NCBI GenBank assembly: GCA_014843695.1
Contig: CM026390.1
Span: forward strand, 60,292,598-60,356,597
Reading direction: 5' to 3'
DNA length: 64,000 nucleotides
From: Archivesica marissinica
Lineage: Eukaryota > Mollusca > Bivalvia > Venerida > Vesicomyidae
This document shows, in pieces, positions 48,369-59,479 of this stretch. The notes beneath the pieces are model-generated. The model searched no databases and was not told the DNA's origin. It worked only from the letters and a program-made list of their open reading frames with translations. Position 1 is the stretch's first letter. Every line of letters starts with the position of its first letter. Made by a program: the position numbers and the translations under genes.

Positions 48369-48919
48369 TACATACTTATACATGTATGTATAATAAATGT
48401 CAAATCACCTTATAAAACTATAAACACCATAAAATGTTTGTAACCGAAAATATATTCACTCGATATAAGCTGTCGGCGATTTTCCTTAGGAATTTAGGTT
48501 GAACGTGACGGGGAAATCTATACATCATTGCCGTATCGATCATATATTAACACTGAACTAAACCGATCAAAAATGCATGCAGACTGATCCGAATACGGGA
48601 ACATGAGACATGGCGAACTTACATAAAGTAAGATAGACTATGATTGTGTTCGACGTGCATCGTATTCCCAGAGATGCACTGAGCCTAATTCTCCAACCGT
48701 CAACTGTTCGAAACCACAATTATCACTGATATGGGCTGGTTTGAAACATGCGGATAAGAAAGACGCATATAGGTTCAACATCTATGAATACATTTTGTTT
48801 CTATGAATAAAATGTAGACACGGTATTAGGCACTAAATCAAATCCGGGTCTCTGCACTATATAAATTGTGCGGAATGGTGTTCGTCCGCAATGTTCGAAT
48901 GCTTTCCTAAAGTTTAAAC
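48369..48919. other. Unique spacer, no gene seen
   Basis: Nothing was recognised. Confidence 0.5.
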
Positions 48920-49162
48920 ATTATTTATTTTACAACGATTACGAAGCAAGTTTTAACAACTTATAATTATCACTCTCGTTGTCGCGGATGAAAGCGTAAC
49001 TGTGAGCATTCATGTGGGAGGAAACCGGAGTACCCGGAGAAAACCCACCTGTCCGATCTGGCGACCATCGTACCATCTCACATACTTCCCGATTCACATC
49101 GAATCCGGGTTGCATTGGTGAGAAGCGAGGGCGCTAACCACTGCGCTAATCGAACAGCCAGA
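48920..49162 (-). mobile_element. SINE S4, full length
   Basis: Tail, body (GGAGGAAACCGGAGTACCCG on plus) and head with box A CACTGCGCTAATCG on plus. Box B is partly mutated. Confidence 0.88.
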
Positions 49163-49429
49163 ATGCTTTCTGGGAAAGTCATTTACCCTTCTACGGTGTA
49201 GCCTAGATACACGAGTTATTTATGCACGCTTACCTGCGCTATACGCTTAAATAAATACAATACATTCATTGCAATTTAAATAGTGTATCACCACAGGAGG
49301 TATTAGCTGACAACGATATATAACAATAAAACTAACATGTCATAGATGATACAGTTACGGTTTCAAGGAATAACTATTTAACTATTCATGTTGGGACTGG
49401 ACCATGTTGCCTGGGCTAAGCCGTTATGT

Positions 49430-49650
49430 GGCCCCTGTTTAAGAGTTCGAAAGGGCTACTATCGTCGAGCGGATAAGGTCCATTACCACCAGCCACCTTA
49501 AGCTCGAATCCTACTGTGGGTATCGAATTATTTGGTGTGTGGAAGCTAGCCAGGTGACTTGCGGATGGTGGGTGGTACCGGGTGCGCGTCCGTGCATGGA
49601 ATACTGCTCGGAGTGACACTCTGGATGGTATATTTATCCACTAATAACAG
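49430..49650 (+). mobile_element. SINE S6, tRNA-like head and body
   Basis: A possible head at 49458-49520 has box A TCGTCGAGCGGATAAGG and box B GCTCGAATCC. The body contains GTGCATGGAATACTGCTCGG, shared with 28940-29061. Its 3' end is replaced by an S3 copy. Confidence 0.6.
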
Positions 49651-49928
49651 CTGTATCTGCAGTTCAGTGGTAACACGCTGGACTGGTAATCCAGGGATCG
49701 CAGGTTCGACCCCCGTCTGACCCTAATCAATGTAACAGTCTTTCAGATGGGACGTTAAACCGAGGTGTCGTGTCGGTGCTGTACACCGTGCACGTAAAAG
49801 AACCAGAGGAGATTCTGGAATGGGTTTCTGTCTGTATCATTGCACTAGCCTCCAAATATCTCAAATGACTAATCTCTTCAGGAGGCGTCGCTCATATGGG
49901 CAACCGGTAGCGACGATAAATAAACGTA
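49651..49928 (+). mobile_element. SINE S3, nearly full length
   Basis: Starts inside the head (ATCTGCAGTTCAGTGG), box B GGTTCGACCCCC, complete body, tail hairpin and GATAAATAAACG. Confidence 0.9.
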
Positions 49929-50436
49929 AGCACACAAACAGCTGGAAAGTCGCTATTCACTATTCGCTATATGACCTAATCTGTCGATACGACATGTTAA
50001 ACCCCAGCAACAAACACACGTCACGACTTCGACAGTCCACATTTATTACTGCTCTGTCGATTTACATGTAATGTCTCCGCCAAACAGGAATTTCTATCTG
50101 GTTATTTCTGTTTATCCGTAGACTACTGTAATAGCTCTGGATATTGTTCGTTTAATTTCTCGTGCGTACATGTCATGAATATAATATGGCCGTATTCGTA
50201 AAGTGAACGCTAGAAAATGTAAATTTTGGTTCTCAAATTATCCGCGTCATTTAGTTTTCGGCGTCGTTATTTCTGAGGGATAGTGGGAATGAACCCGCCT
50301 AGTTTAACCAGTGTATAGTAAGCGCTTTAGTCATATGATTCAACACAGGTTGTTAATGTACGAACACTAAAATGCATTTATAAAGACTGTATCACGTACT
50401 ACTTTTACAGTAAGGTTAATGTTATATTTAGAGATA
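49929..50436. other. Unique spacer, no gene seen
   Basis: Nothing was recognised. Confidence 0.5.
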
Positions 50437-50680
50437 CTTTGCGATTAGCACAGTGGTTAGTTAGTATGCTCGCCTCTCACAAAATCAACCCAGATTCGGT
50501 CCTCGAACCGGGAAGTGTACGAGATGGTATACAGTGGTCGTCGAATCCGAGAGGTGGGCGTTCTGTTGTTTCCACACGTATGGCCACATATACGCTTTCA
50601 TCTGATACAGCAAGAGTGATTAATATAAGTTGTTATAGCTTGTTTCGTAATCGTTGGAAAATAAATGAAGTTAAAGGCGT
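50437..50680 (+). mobile_element. SINE S4, diverged
   Basis: Head TTTGCGATTAGCACAGTGG, with box B decayed to GATTCGGTCC. The body is shortened and the tail is of the S2/S4 type. Confidence 0.82.
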
Positions 50681-50853
50681 TCTCTACAGATTTGTCAAAA
50701 AGTTTTACAATAATATAATTTGTTGATACTTATCACATTGTTTAGCACTAGTACTATGTATCACTAAACAAACTATGAAATATTTAGGATATGTACTCAA
50801 ATAATTTCACAATACTAAAAGTAATTTCTTCAAGCATTGTATACCATTAGTTT

Positions 50854-51086
50854 ATACAAATTTATTTTAGCTCGATTGCGAAACAAGTTATTTCAACTTA
50901 TATAAATCACTCTCGAGACCTCATTCCTGATGTAATCCATCGCCACGAGGGAGAGAGAAGAGGCAATGTGGAATTGATATGCCTTGCCTAAGGGCACAAT
51001 CGTAACGGCTCCAGTGGGGCTCGAACTCCGGACCTTTCGCACCTGGAGCGAACGCCTATCCACGGCGCCATCACGACTTCCACTTG
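50854..51086 (-). mobile_element. SINE S2, full length with 14-bp target-site duplication
   Basis: Full head, body and tail. TATACCATTAGTTT flanks it at 50840-50853 and 51087-51100. Confidence 0.92.
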
Positions 51087-51100
51087 TATACCATTAGTTT

Positions 51101-51634
51101 TATATACGACAATAGTATACAGTTGCACCGTAACAACATGTGGACATAGGCTGCAGTAAACAGTAATTTTCACACCAAGGCCAATCGCCTCGGTATCAAT
51201 TCTACAATTCCTCCGAGAAAATATTCTACGCACAGCCTGAAAGAAGGAAATCATTCAATTATGACCACAGTGACTACAGATTCACAAAAAAACATGACAG
51301 AAAGATACCAATTGAAACTTGTTCCTATTTTCACTTTTGATGTGCTGCCATTTTCAGACCACAAATACAGACCACAGCCGAGGCTATTTTCCACATGTCC
51401 GTCAACCCATCATACAAATCCAGTCAACATAAACATTTTAAGTGCAAGAGTGTTGGTTTCTCCATTCACCATATGCTTGAAAGAAACCGTACACATAGGT
51501 AGTCGACCACCTACATTTTTTGATATTTAGATTTTTGTTTACCCCTATTCAATTGTGTCTGCAAATGGGCGTCTGAGCCAAGAAATCCTCAGTTTCGCAT
51601 TTCGAGCACATGCTCAATTCCAGTACTACTTAAA
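51101..51634. other. Left flank of the Harbinger element
   Basis: An 89-codon ATG frame (51261-51530) is unrecognised. It has no splice context that ties it to a gene. Confidence 0.4.
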
Positions 51635-51657
51635 GGCCGTTTCACACTTACACCGAA
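51635..51657 (+). repeat. Left terminal inverted repeat of the Harbinger element
   Basis: Perfect inverse of 56024-56046. A degenerate subterminal copy (GGCTTTCACATCTACGCCGA) lies about 65 bp further in. Confidence 0.93.
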
Positions 51658-51902
51658 CCGAAACCGAAACCGGAACGAAAAAATATAAGTACGTTGGACC
51701 CTATGGAGGCTTTCACATCTACGCCGAAACCGAAACCGAACGCCGAAACGAAAACATGCACGAATTGGATTTTATATTTTTCGGTTTCGGCGGCCAAATA
51801 TAGCATCTATGCCAGGTCTGTCCAGCATCACACAACATATAATTAAATTACACAACTGCATATAAACGACCACGTGCGTTGTATATAATTTAATTAGTAA
51901 TC

Positions 51903-54308
51903 ATGGAAGCCATGAAGGGATTGTCAAGCGAGACAATAGAGGCGATTATTTTAGAAGTGCAAGACTACAGATGTTTGTGGGACAAGGCTCAGGCCGACTA
52001 TAAAGACCATGACTTGAAGGAAGTGACATGGAACAACATCGGGAAGTCTGTAGAATTATCAGGTCTGTGCTAAATTATACATACATGTGTGCATGTTATT
52101 GTACTATACGTGTTAGCTTTTCTAAAACGCTTGTCATGTGTATTATTATCATTATTGTTCTGTGATGGACAATCAATTGGTGACACTTTCTTCATCATGT
52201 GCGTGTGCTTATTCAGGAATCACATTGCTAGTGTCCGGTTTTCCATGTGTCCGTTTTCGTGTGCGTATGCGGGAAAGCCAATTTTTTCTATATAAACAAT
52301 GATTACCACCTATAATAATTACCAACAACACTGCACACATACGCAGACGTGCACATTGACGGTTCTCCATGTGCGCGTGTGCGTGAAAAATAGTTTGCTA
52401 TATGAGCGATTATTACCTATGTTGTATGTGAATACAGGTAGTCATTGCTCATACAGCATGAGCACATGCGCACCTAGGAACTGTCTGTCCGCTAGTATAT
52501 TGAATGACCATTTCAAGGCGGCATCACTATCATAAACCTGTATGTGGCTGTGCCTCGTCTTATACATTGCTATGTGGCTGTGAATGAAGCAAAATGGCTG
52601 TGACCTATGCAACCAATGTAATTCCAGATCAGCCTATTCATCCGCACGAAATATACGCTCCCAGTTGTAATTTTAATTCTTATATTTTTTATATTTATAT
52701 TTGTTATTTATAGGGTGGAATTGGCTCGATGGCCTTCCATCCCTGGGGTTGTAATTTTAAGGACATTTATCTTTTATATCAGGTGAGCGTGTGAAAAAGG
52801 TATGGAGCAACCTGAGAGATACCCGTACGAGGTACATGAGGGAGGACGCGAAGATACTTTCCAGTGGCTCTGCCTCAAAACGCGGAAAGATGGAGTCTTG
52901 GAAGTGGGCGAAAATACTGGCTTTTCTGTCAACTGCAGAGTATCCGAAAAGGTGAGTGTTATATCCGCTAATAAATGGGTGTGGTTACAACGTGCTTTAG
53001 ACGTTGCGCGAATGTTGTGGCGCCACTGCATTACACCGTTGTAAGGCCCTAAAATGCCAAGTTAATGTTCAGAGGACGTTCTCGTCATTACAAAATAGCT
53101 TTGAGACAACGTTTCTACAACGTTGACACAGTAATTTATTTTTCGCAACATAATAAAATTATGCCAGCGTAGCAGCAACATTGTGTCAGCATTGCCACAA
53201 CGTTGTATTGACACGGTGTGTTTGCTGGGATGGCAATTACCACCATAATTTTTATTATATAACAATATGTCTAGTACAGTTTCGAATATGCAATACAAGT
53301 CAACACGGTTGTGTGATCCATGGAACCCGCTGAGCATGGCTACTAGAAAAAAAATGCAACAAATTAAATTTGACAAAGGAATACACCATAATTGTCCACA
53401 TAATGTGGGCAATTATGGTGTATTCCGTTTTCAGTCTTAATGTGTTGCACTATTCTAGTTCTTTGTATCATAGGTACGTGTCTTTCACATGTGGAAGGGT
53501 CTACATCGACCATCTTTAACTCATCGGCTCATCGTTTTTAGAACGTTGTTCTACATGTGGGTGAACACCGCGGATGCAATGGTGAAAGACGCGTCTGAGA
53601 ACTGAATACACCATAATTGCCCCCCTATAATGTGGAAAATTATGGTGTATTTCGTTTCCACGTAGGTCTTTCACCTGTGCGGGGTGTTGGATTGTGCTAA
53701 TACAATATATTCTGTGTTTCAGTACAGTCAGCAACATTCCAGAGATGGAACCAGGAGGACAAGATGATGAGTCACAGTCAGATAATGATGCGTCCATTGA
53801 AGACGAAAGTGGAACTTCATCTCGACCACCTTCGAGAGCGTCTACACAGCAAGAAGTGGTCGGTCCGAAGTTAACTCCAGGTAGAAGGCAGAAGAAACGT
53901 ATGCCTAATGATGAGCTGGACTCATTGTACATGTCATATTTAAAGAAAAAGCAAGAGAAGCAAGAACCAGAAGCTGATAAGGATGCTGAGGCTGATAAGC
54001 TTTGGCTGTTGAGTTTGCTTCCGAATTTTAAGGGAATGCCGCTGAACAAAAAGAATCGCATAAAGTATGCAATTCAAGGGTTGTTCCTTGAATCGGATGA
54101 CCTGTCGCCTACACGAGGAGAGATGCCTCGGCAACAGCAACTTCGTATGCAAGTGCCATATCAACAACCGGCGTCACAGCAGCAGGGATATGTCTTCAAC
54201 CAACAACCACCAATCAGTAATAATAGAGGCACAGGCAGCGATACTGATAGTGTTCAACAATCATATGATAATGATGGTGGTGTATACCAAACGTATACCA
54301 ATCTCTAA
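51903..54308 (+). CDS. Harbinger accessory protein, MADF-BESS, three exons
   Basis: Predicted join 51903-52062, 52783-52951 and 53723-54308, 304 residues. The introns start GTCTGT and GTGAGT and end ATCAG and TTTCAG; phases 1 and 2 agree across both junctions. Residues about 12-104 form a MADF (Myb/SANT-like) domain with the W26, W43 and W61 pattern (CLWDK, VTWNNIGK, KKVWSNLRD) and a WKWAKILAFL end. An acidic, serine-rich linker follows. Residues about 197-233 form a BESS protein-interaction motif (LWLLSLLP..NRIKYAIQGL). The C-terminus is rich in Gln, Ser and Asn. PIF/Harbinger elements need a second Myb-like or MADF protein that binds DNA and escorts the transposase to the nucleus; that role is inferred from the family. 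The ATG at 51903 is the first in frame; M4 is an alternative. Confidence 0.9.
53378..53426. repeat. Hairpin in intron 2 of the MADF gene, copy 1
   Basis: Arms GGAATACACCATAATTG and CAATTATGGTGTATTCC are perfect 17-bp inverses, with CCACAT/ATGTGG extending the stem. Confidence 0.9.
53604..53653. repeat. Hairpin in intron 2 of the MADF gene, copy 2
   Basis: GAATACACCATAATT pairs with AATTATGGTGTATTTC. This is a diverged duplicate of the hairpin at 53378, 226 bp downstream, followed by similar flanking bases (CGTTTYC). Confidence 0.85.
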
Positions 54309-54582
54309 GATAAAGTTGATGTTTATATGAGTCGCTGTTGTAAGTGTTAATTACAGTTTCTGATGAAGACATCACTATGAATCTATTGACTGTCATATCA
54401 CCGATTCATATATATGCTATCAAATAATGGAATATGTTCTATCACAAACGCAATGTTTGATATCACACATTCAGTTACTTGATATCACTAACTTGATTGA
54501 GGTTCCTATTTCAGTAGCATTTGTGCACCTGAATATACACATCATTATTCACTTATGTTTTCGTCTTTATACGAACGTCCAT

Positions 54583-55830
54583 TTAACGTTCCCCTCGAAT
54601 TATTGAATACTGCCATGGTACAGCTCCTTCCTCTGAACCGAAGTAATCTTTGTACCGATTCCTAACTTGGACAGAATGTGCATTTGGTCTGTTACGTGTA
54701 GGCACTTGTGGTATGCTGTGAAGCCCAGCATTTTCTTGATTCCCTTCGCAAACTGCTTGTGGCATTCCACTGTCATCCATCCCATGTTGTCCAATAGAAT
54801 CCTTTTGGATAAAGTTATGTAACACTATTGTACCTTTAACTACTTTAGTGGCATTGTCAGGATGCAAACGTAGTCTCCTGTTGTATATCCTCCAGCGTTG
54901 AGTTAACAAACAAAAGGCATTTTCTGATATTCGTCGAGCGCGCGACAACCTGTAGTTAAAGATACGTTTGTCCTCTGATAAGTTTTTTCCAGGGTATGGT
55001 CGTAGCATGTAATCTTTCAGCGGAAATCCTTCATCTCCAACAATCACATACGGTAACGGGCCGTGTTCCTCAGCATTTCGTAATGGCTCTGCAGGTGGTA
55101 TGTTAAACTGTTGTTGCTCAAGGGCTATCCCCATGGGGCATTTGTTTAAAATTCCACTGTCACTGCTGCTGCCAAAACTCCCTATATCTACGGCTGTGAA
55201 TAGGTAGTCTGCGTCTACTATAGCTAACAACACTATAGAGAATGTCTTCTTATAATTGAAATATAAGGATCCGGAATTTGGAGGTGCTTCAATTGTCACA
55301 TGTTTTCCGTCGATAGCACCGATGCAGTGAGGGAAGTTCCATCTTTCTTCAAATCGTCTTGCGCCTTCCAACCATGATTCTTCAGTTGGAACAGGGAGTA
55401 AAGTGTCACTGAGAGACTCCCATAATGCATCGCAAACTTCATAGACAGCATCACTTACTGTACTAATGCCACATCGAAAACTGTATGCGATGGTTGTAAA
55501 TGCATCACCAGTACTCAAAAAGCGCAAACATATCGCAAGTTGTTCAGGTACACCAATAGGTTTTCTAAAACGTGTCGTCTGACGGTGGAGCCTAGGTGTT
55601 AATATTTCAACAAGTTCGTCAACTTTTTCCGGGCTCATACGAAAGTATGTGTAAAATTTGTCTGGATGTGCTCTTAGTTCCTGAATTAGCTTATGGTATT
55701 CACCCAATTCTTCACGTCTAGTGTTGATTTCATGTACCCATTTTCTTCTTTGCCTACGTCTTCTTAAAATATGATAGCCCATCAGTAGCATTTCATCATC
55801 ACTGTCATCTGTGGCTACATGTACATCCAT
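54583..55830 (-). CDS. PIF/Harbinger transposase (HARBI1-like DDE nuclease)
   Basis: A single-exon frame of 415 residues starts at the ATG (55830) and has no internal stop. The N-terminus (residues 20-145) holds the helical region preceding the nuclease, including FRMSPEKVDELVEILTPRL and a GVPEQLAICLRFLSTGD segment typical of the family. The DDE_4 nuclease spans about 170-340. D174 sits in GAIDGKHV, a second acidic site in VDADYLF..VDIGSFGSSSDSG (D206 to D224), GDEGFPL at 265-271, PYPG at 278-281, and the third catalytic residue E303 in RRISENAF. Cut-and-paste transposition with a TWA target is expected. It converges with the MADF-BESS gene; both lie inside the same terminal repeats. The best alternative, a domesticated HARBI1, is unlikely because the terminal repeats are intact. 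Confidence 0.95.
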   Translation of the reverse strand: MDVHVATDDSDDEMLLMGYHILRRRRQRRKWVHEINTRREELGEYHKLIQELRAHPDKFYTYFRMSPEKVDELVEILTPRLHRQTTRFRKPIGVPEQLAICLRFLSTGDAFTTIAYSFRCGISTVSDAVYEVCDALWESLSDTLLPVPTEESWLEGARRFEERWNFPHCIGAIDGKHVTIEAPPNSGSLYFNYKKTFSIVLLAIVDADYLFTAVDIGSFGSSSDSGILNKCPMGIALEQQQFNIPPAEPLRNAEEHGPLPYVIVGDEGFPLKDYMLRPYPGKNLSEDKRIFNYRLSRARRISENAFCLLTQRWRIYNRRLRLHPDNATKVVKGTIVLHNFIQKDSIGQHGMDDSGMPQAVCEGNQENAGLHSIPQVPTRNRPNAHSVQVRNRYKDYFGSEEGAVPWQYSIIRGER

Positions 55831-56023
55831 ATTGAATTGTTAACTTAAATATCACTGAATTGAATCACATACAGTATAGTTCTATGCAATGCATCTGTGA
55901 TACACAAAGAATTTCACAACGTGTAAAGTAGTCATAGATTTCGTCCACGGAATCGGCTCAAATGTGAAAGGCCTCCCGAAAACGAAACGATGGAAATCGG
56001 TTTCGTTTCCGTTACGGTTTCGT

Positions 56024-56046
56024 TTCGGTGTAAGTGTGAAACGGCC
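56024..56046 (-). repeat. Right terminal inverted repeat of the Harbinger element
   Basis: TTCGGTGTAAGTGTGAAACG then GCC, the perfect inverse of 51635-51657. Confidence 0.93.
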
Positions 56047-56424
56047 TAAGTAATACATTATAACGTTCATTAATTCTAAACATCCAGTTCAAGCATCCAG
56101 AAGCAATGTCATCAACAAATAACTATTATAAGGATCATACATATACTCAAACCGTACCTACTATTTCATAATTTCTCCCAGGGTCAATGCGAAAATAGGG
56201 CTCGAAAACTGTGCACTACCGCCCTAGTGATTGGAGTTTACGAATCAACTCCCATTAGTTGTCAATATGCTTTTGATATGTGTGTAAAACAAATGCACAG
56301 TGTATTTATCGTCTGTGTTATAATTGGGTGTTTCGGTCATATGACACTAGCATATTACGTCATCGGATCAGGTGACACGTGGTTAATACGCGATCTCTGT
56401 TTCACAATACAGAACTAATACAGT
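56047..56424. other. Right flank of the Harbinger element, no gene seen
   Basis: A 63-codon frame at 56227-56418 is unrecognised. Confidence 0.45.
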
Positions 56425-56622
56425 AGCTCGGATGATCATTTTAAACCGAGGTCTCGCGTCGGTGCTTTTATACACTGTACATGTAAAGACACCGAGGACC
56501 TTCCGGAATGGGGATCTATCTGTATAACTACATGCCTCCAGCGAAGCCTAACATAAGTAGGCCTAACCTCTACCGGAGTCGCTCATGTGAGCAAACGATA
56601 GCCACGATAAATAAACATAGCC
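56425..56622 (+). mobile_element. S3 SINE, old, 5' truncated
   Basis: Body from AAACCGAGGTCTCGCGTCGG to a decayed hairpin tail ending ACGATAAATAAACATAG. Confidence 0.75.
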
Positions 56623-56737
56623 GTTTTTAGAAAACCATGATAACACTTTAGCTGTGAACAGTAAAACTTAGCCATTATAATATGTTTCTTTATACAAATG
56701 TGGAACAGAATATAAACATAAGTGTTATACATTTTCT

Positions 56738-56917
56738 TGGTCTAAGGTAATCTAGCACCTACTTTGTTCTGGATAAATGTTCATTGGACGAAGGTAATCT
56801 AGCACCTATTTTGTTCTGAATAAATGTTCACTGGCCGAAGGTAATCTAGACACATATTTTGTTCGGAATAAATGTTCATTGGCCGAATGTAAAATAGGCA
56901 TCTATATTGTTCTGAAG
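56738..56917. repeat. 47-bp tandem repeat, about 3.8 units
   Basis: Unit core AAGGTAATCTAGCACCTATT then TTGTTCTGAATAAATGTTCA. AAGGTAATC starts recur at 56744, 56791 and 56838. Confidence 0.9.
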
Positions 56918-57155
56918 TATCGCACGCACGTCATGATAAACCATAATTCATTTGCGATAGCGGAAATTACCGTCGGCAATTATTGCTTCTATATTCGTGG
57001 GGATAAACGTAGCTACGTGATTAATACATAGTCGAACAAAGAGCGGAAGATATACAGACAAGGTATATTAAGTACTGAATCAAGAAACAATTAACATACA
57101 CGATATCAGATATATGCAAACTGTATTTAGATCTGCGTTCTCGTGAATAGATGAT

Positions 57156-57225
57156 AAGATGTATATTGCATCGGAACTATTCACTCTGTCAAGATGTATA
57201 TTGCATCGGAACTATTCACTCTGTC
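57156..57225. repeat. 35-bp perfect tandem duplication
   Basis: Two identical 35-bp copies starting AAGATGTATATTGCATCGGA at 57156 and 57191. Confidence 0.95.
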
Positions 57226-57560
57226 AGCTTCAATAGTTGTTCAGATGAAATAAGTACAGTACGCGCATAAAGCACTTGATTTCAAAATGATGCCAGCATT
57301 CCAGTAATCTATGTCAATTATTTAGCTTACGTGTGTATTACACACGTATTAATTGAATACAACGAGAACATGGTGATGCGTATCTGGATGCTGCTTTTGT
57401 TGTTGATTTTTTGCTTTTCAATGAAATGGAGAAATATGTCAGTGAAGAAATATGACGGTGAAATAAAATGTGTCATGCTGTCAGTTGATCACAGTGGAAT
57501 AACACATCCTATTCGCACTGTTGTATGGTGATCATTCCCGGCCACTGCATATTGATATAT

Positions 57561-57757
57561 AGTACAGTCTACATCCGTTATGTCAAAGTCGGTTATGTCG
57601 AATTATCCGGTTATCTCGAAGTCGGATCAAAGCCCCGTTTCAGACACTATCATTTTACATATAACTGGCTGCGTTTATATAGAATTTCGTTACGTCAAAG
57701 TTCGGTTATGTCGAAGTATTTTGTGGTCCGACGGAATTCGACATAACGAATATAGTG
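57561..57757. mobile_element. Pogo-type MITE
   Basis: TACAGTCTACATCCGTTATG at the left is inverted, with mismatches, as CATAACGAATATAGTG at the right. Internal TTATGTCGAA and TTATCTCGAA motifs recur, as in pogo/Tigger-related MITEs. Confidence 0.6.
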
Positions 57758-57992
57758 AACGCATTTGAACTGAAGCTGTCAATAAATGACGTTATGTAAA
57801 CGCGACTTACGGTAAAGAAACGTTTAAGCTTCAACTAAAAAGAACGTTCGTTCGCTTAAGTGAACGATCAAACTATTGTTCACTCAGCACCACAGAAAGC
57901 TATTGTTATTAGCATGTTGCAAACGACCACCCATACAATCCTTGCCGCAATCGCACTTCGTAAGAACACCTCGACGTCAGTTGAGTTGTCCC

Positions 57993-58211
57993 TGTAACGT
58001 ATATGTCATTAACACGTAGTTGTTCATTACCACGTAACGTAACGGCCATTGCCCGTAACGTAGAGATCATTACCACGTAACGTATAGGTCATTAACACGT
58101 TATGTAGCTGTCATTACTACGTAACATAGAGTTCATTAGCACGTTACGTAGCTGTCATTACTACGTAACGTAGATATTATTACCATGTAACATATATGTC
58201 ATTAACACGTA
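57993..58211. repeat. 22-bp array, degenerate
   Basis: About ten diverged units of CGTAACGTAGAGATCATTAC plus CA. It runs without a gap into the next array. Confidence 0.85.
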
Positions 58212-58808
58212 ACACCGACATTGTACCAGTAATGCACCGACATTGTACCAGTAACACACCGACATTGTACCAGTAACACACCGACATTATACCAGTAATA
58301 CACCGACATTATACCAGTAATACACCGACATTATACCAGTAATGCACCGACATTGTACCAGTAACACACCGACATTGTACCAGTAATACACCGACATTGT
58401 ACCAGTAATACACCGACATTATACCAGTAATACACCGACATTATACCAGTAATGCACCGACATTATACCAGTAACACACCGACATTATACCAGTAATACA
58501 CCGACATTATACCAGTAATACACCGACATTATACCAGTAATACACCGACATTGTACCAGTAACACACCGACATTGTACCAGTAATGCACCGACATTGTAC
58601 CAGTAACACACCGACATTGTACCAGTAATGCACCGACATTGTACCAGTAACACACCGACATTGTACCAGTAATACACCGACATTGTACCAGTAATACACC
58701 GACATTGTACCAGTAACACACCGACATTGTACCAGTAATACACCGACATTGTACCAGTAATACACCGACATTGTACCAGTAATACACCGACATTATACCA
58801 GTAATACA
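58212..58808. repeat. 22-bp array, homogeneous
   Basis: About 27 units of ACACCGACATTGTACCAGTA plus AT, with ACATTATACC and AATGCACC variants. Confidence 0.96.
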
Positions 58809-58857
58809 GTATCACATTCCACACACAAACATAATTGAAATCTTGTTTTTGTTGCAG

Positions 58858-59036
58858 CCGAAAAAGAGAGGTCGGAAGCCTAAAAAACTGAGACGTAAAG
58901 TGGGCGTGGCGAATGATACGAGCAATACTGCCAAGGTTGTACAGAAGGTGAATAGTGTGCCTAAAAAACTGAAGAAGTACGTAACAAAAAAGGTAGACGA
59001 CATACACACGAGTACCCCGATAACAGAGCAAAAGAG
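58858..59036 (+). CDS. AT-hook exon, likely a later exon of the SAND gene
   Basis: A TTTTTGTTGCAG acceptor ends at 58857 and a donor AAGAG|GTAATA follows 59036. The exon has 179 nt and begins in phase 0. It encodes a highly basic peptide of about 59 residues that opens with a classical AT-hook (KKRGRKPKK) and contains several KK/KKLKK clusters. The SAND exon ends in phase 0 and carries a similar RGRKP core, so joining them is frame-compatible. No other exon of this gene was recognised in the 38.7 kb between. If the donor is not used, translation stops at TAA (59038), which would make this a terminal exon. An earlier donor-like site (AAAAAG|GTAGAC, near 58993) cannot be excluded. It could also belong to a different gene. 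Confidence 0.65.
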
Positions 59037-59084
59037 GTAATACTATTAGGAAAATCTACTGTATTCTTAATGCCAATATCGAAT

Positions 59085-59335
59085 ATGGAATGGAATGTAA
59101 TTCATCGTACATGTATACAATGGAATGTAATTCATCGTACATGTATAAAATGGAATGGAATTCATCGTACATGTATACATGTATACAATGGAATGTAATT
59201 CATCGTACATGTATACAATGGAATGTAATTCATCGTACATGTATAAAATGGAATGTAATTCATCGTACATGTATACAATGGAATGTAATTCATCGTACAT
59301 GTATAAAATGGAATGTAATTCATCGTACATGTATA
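59085..59335. repeat. 30-bp minisatellite array
   Basis: About eight units of 30 bp, core GGAATGTAATTCATCGTACA then TGTATACAAT or TGTATAAAAT. It starts 50 bp after the AT-hook exon, inside the presumed following intron or UTR. Confidence 0.95.
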
Positions 59336-59479
59336 AACCAGGGTATTTGAAATATGAATTCGAGTATACGTATCACTTCCGCAGACTGCGATAAATTCCG
59401 TAACGTGTATGTACTACTCCCTCCTGCGAAAGTGAATCGGATTCAGGCTGTACAGAGAATGTACATATGGCGTAGCTAA

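Larger units (their letters stand above)
51635..56046. mobile_element. PIF/Harbinger DNA transposon, two genes, apparently complete
   Basis: A 4.4-kb element bounded by inverted terminal repeats that agree over 23 bp, GGCCGTTTCACACTTACACC then GAA, followed by CGAAAC-rich subterminal repeats at both ends. TAA stands on both sides (one base removed on the left), fitting the 3-bp TWA target preference of the superfamily. It carries a MADF-BESS protein gene on plus and a DDE transposase gene on minus, converging with a 270-bp gap. Both frames are intact, so the copy may be, or recently was, autonomous. If the SAND gene is one unit, the element lies in its large intron. Confidence 0.93.

Noticed and set aside
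51261..51530. 89-codon ATG frame beside the Harbinger element
   Set aside because: No recognised domain and no splice partners; length is not unusual for chance in this window.
53095..53225. ACAACGTTG-rich patch in the MADF gene intron as a separate element
   Set aside because: The words recur but no consistent unit or terminal repeats could be set.
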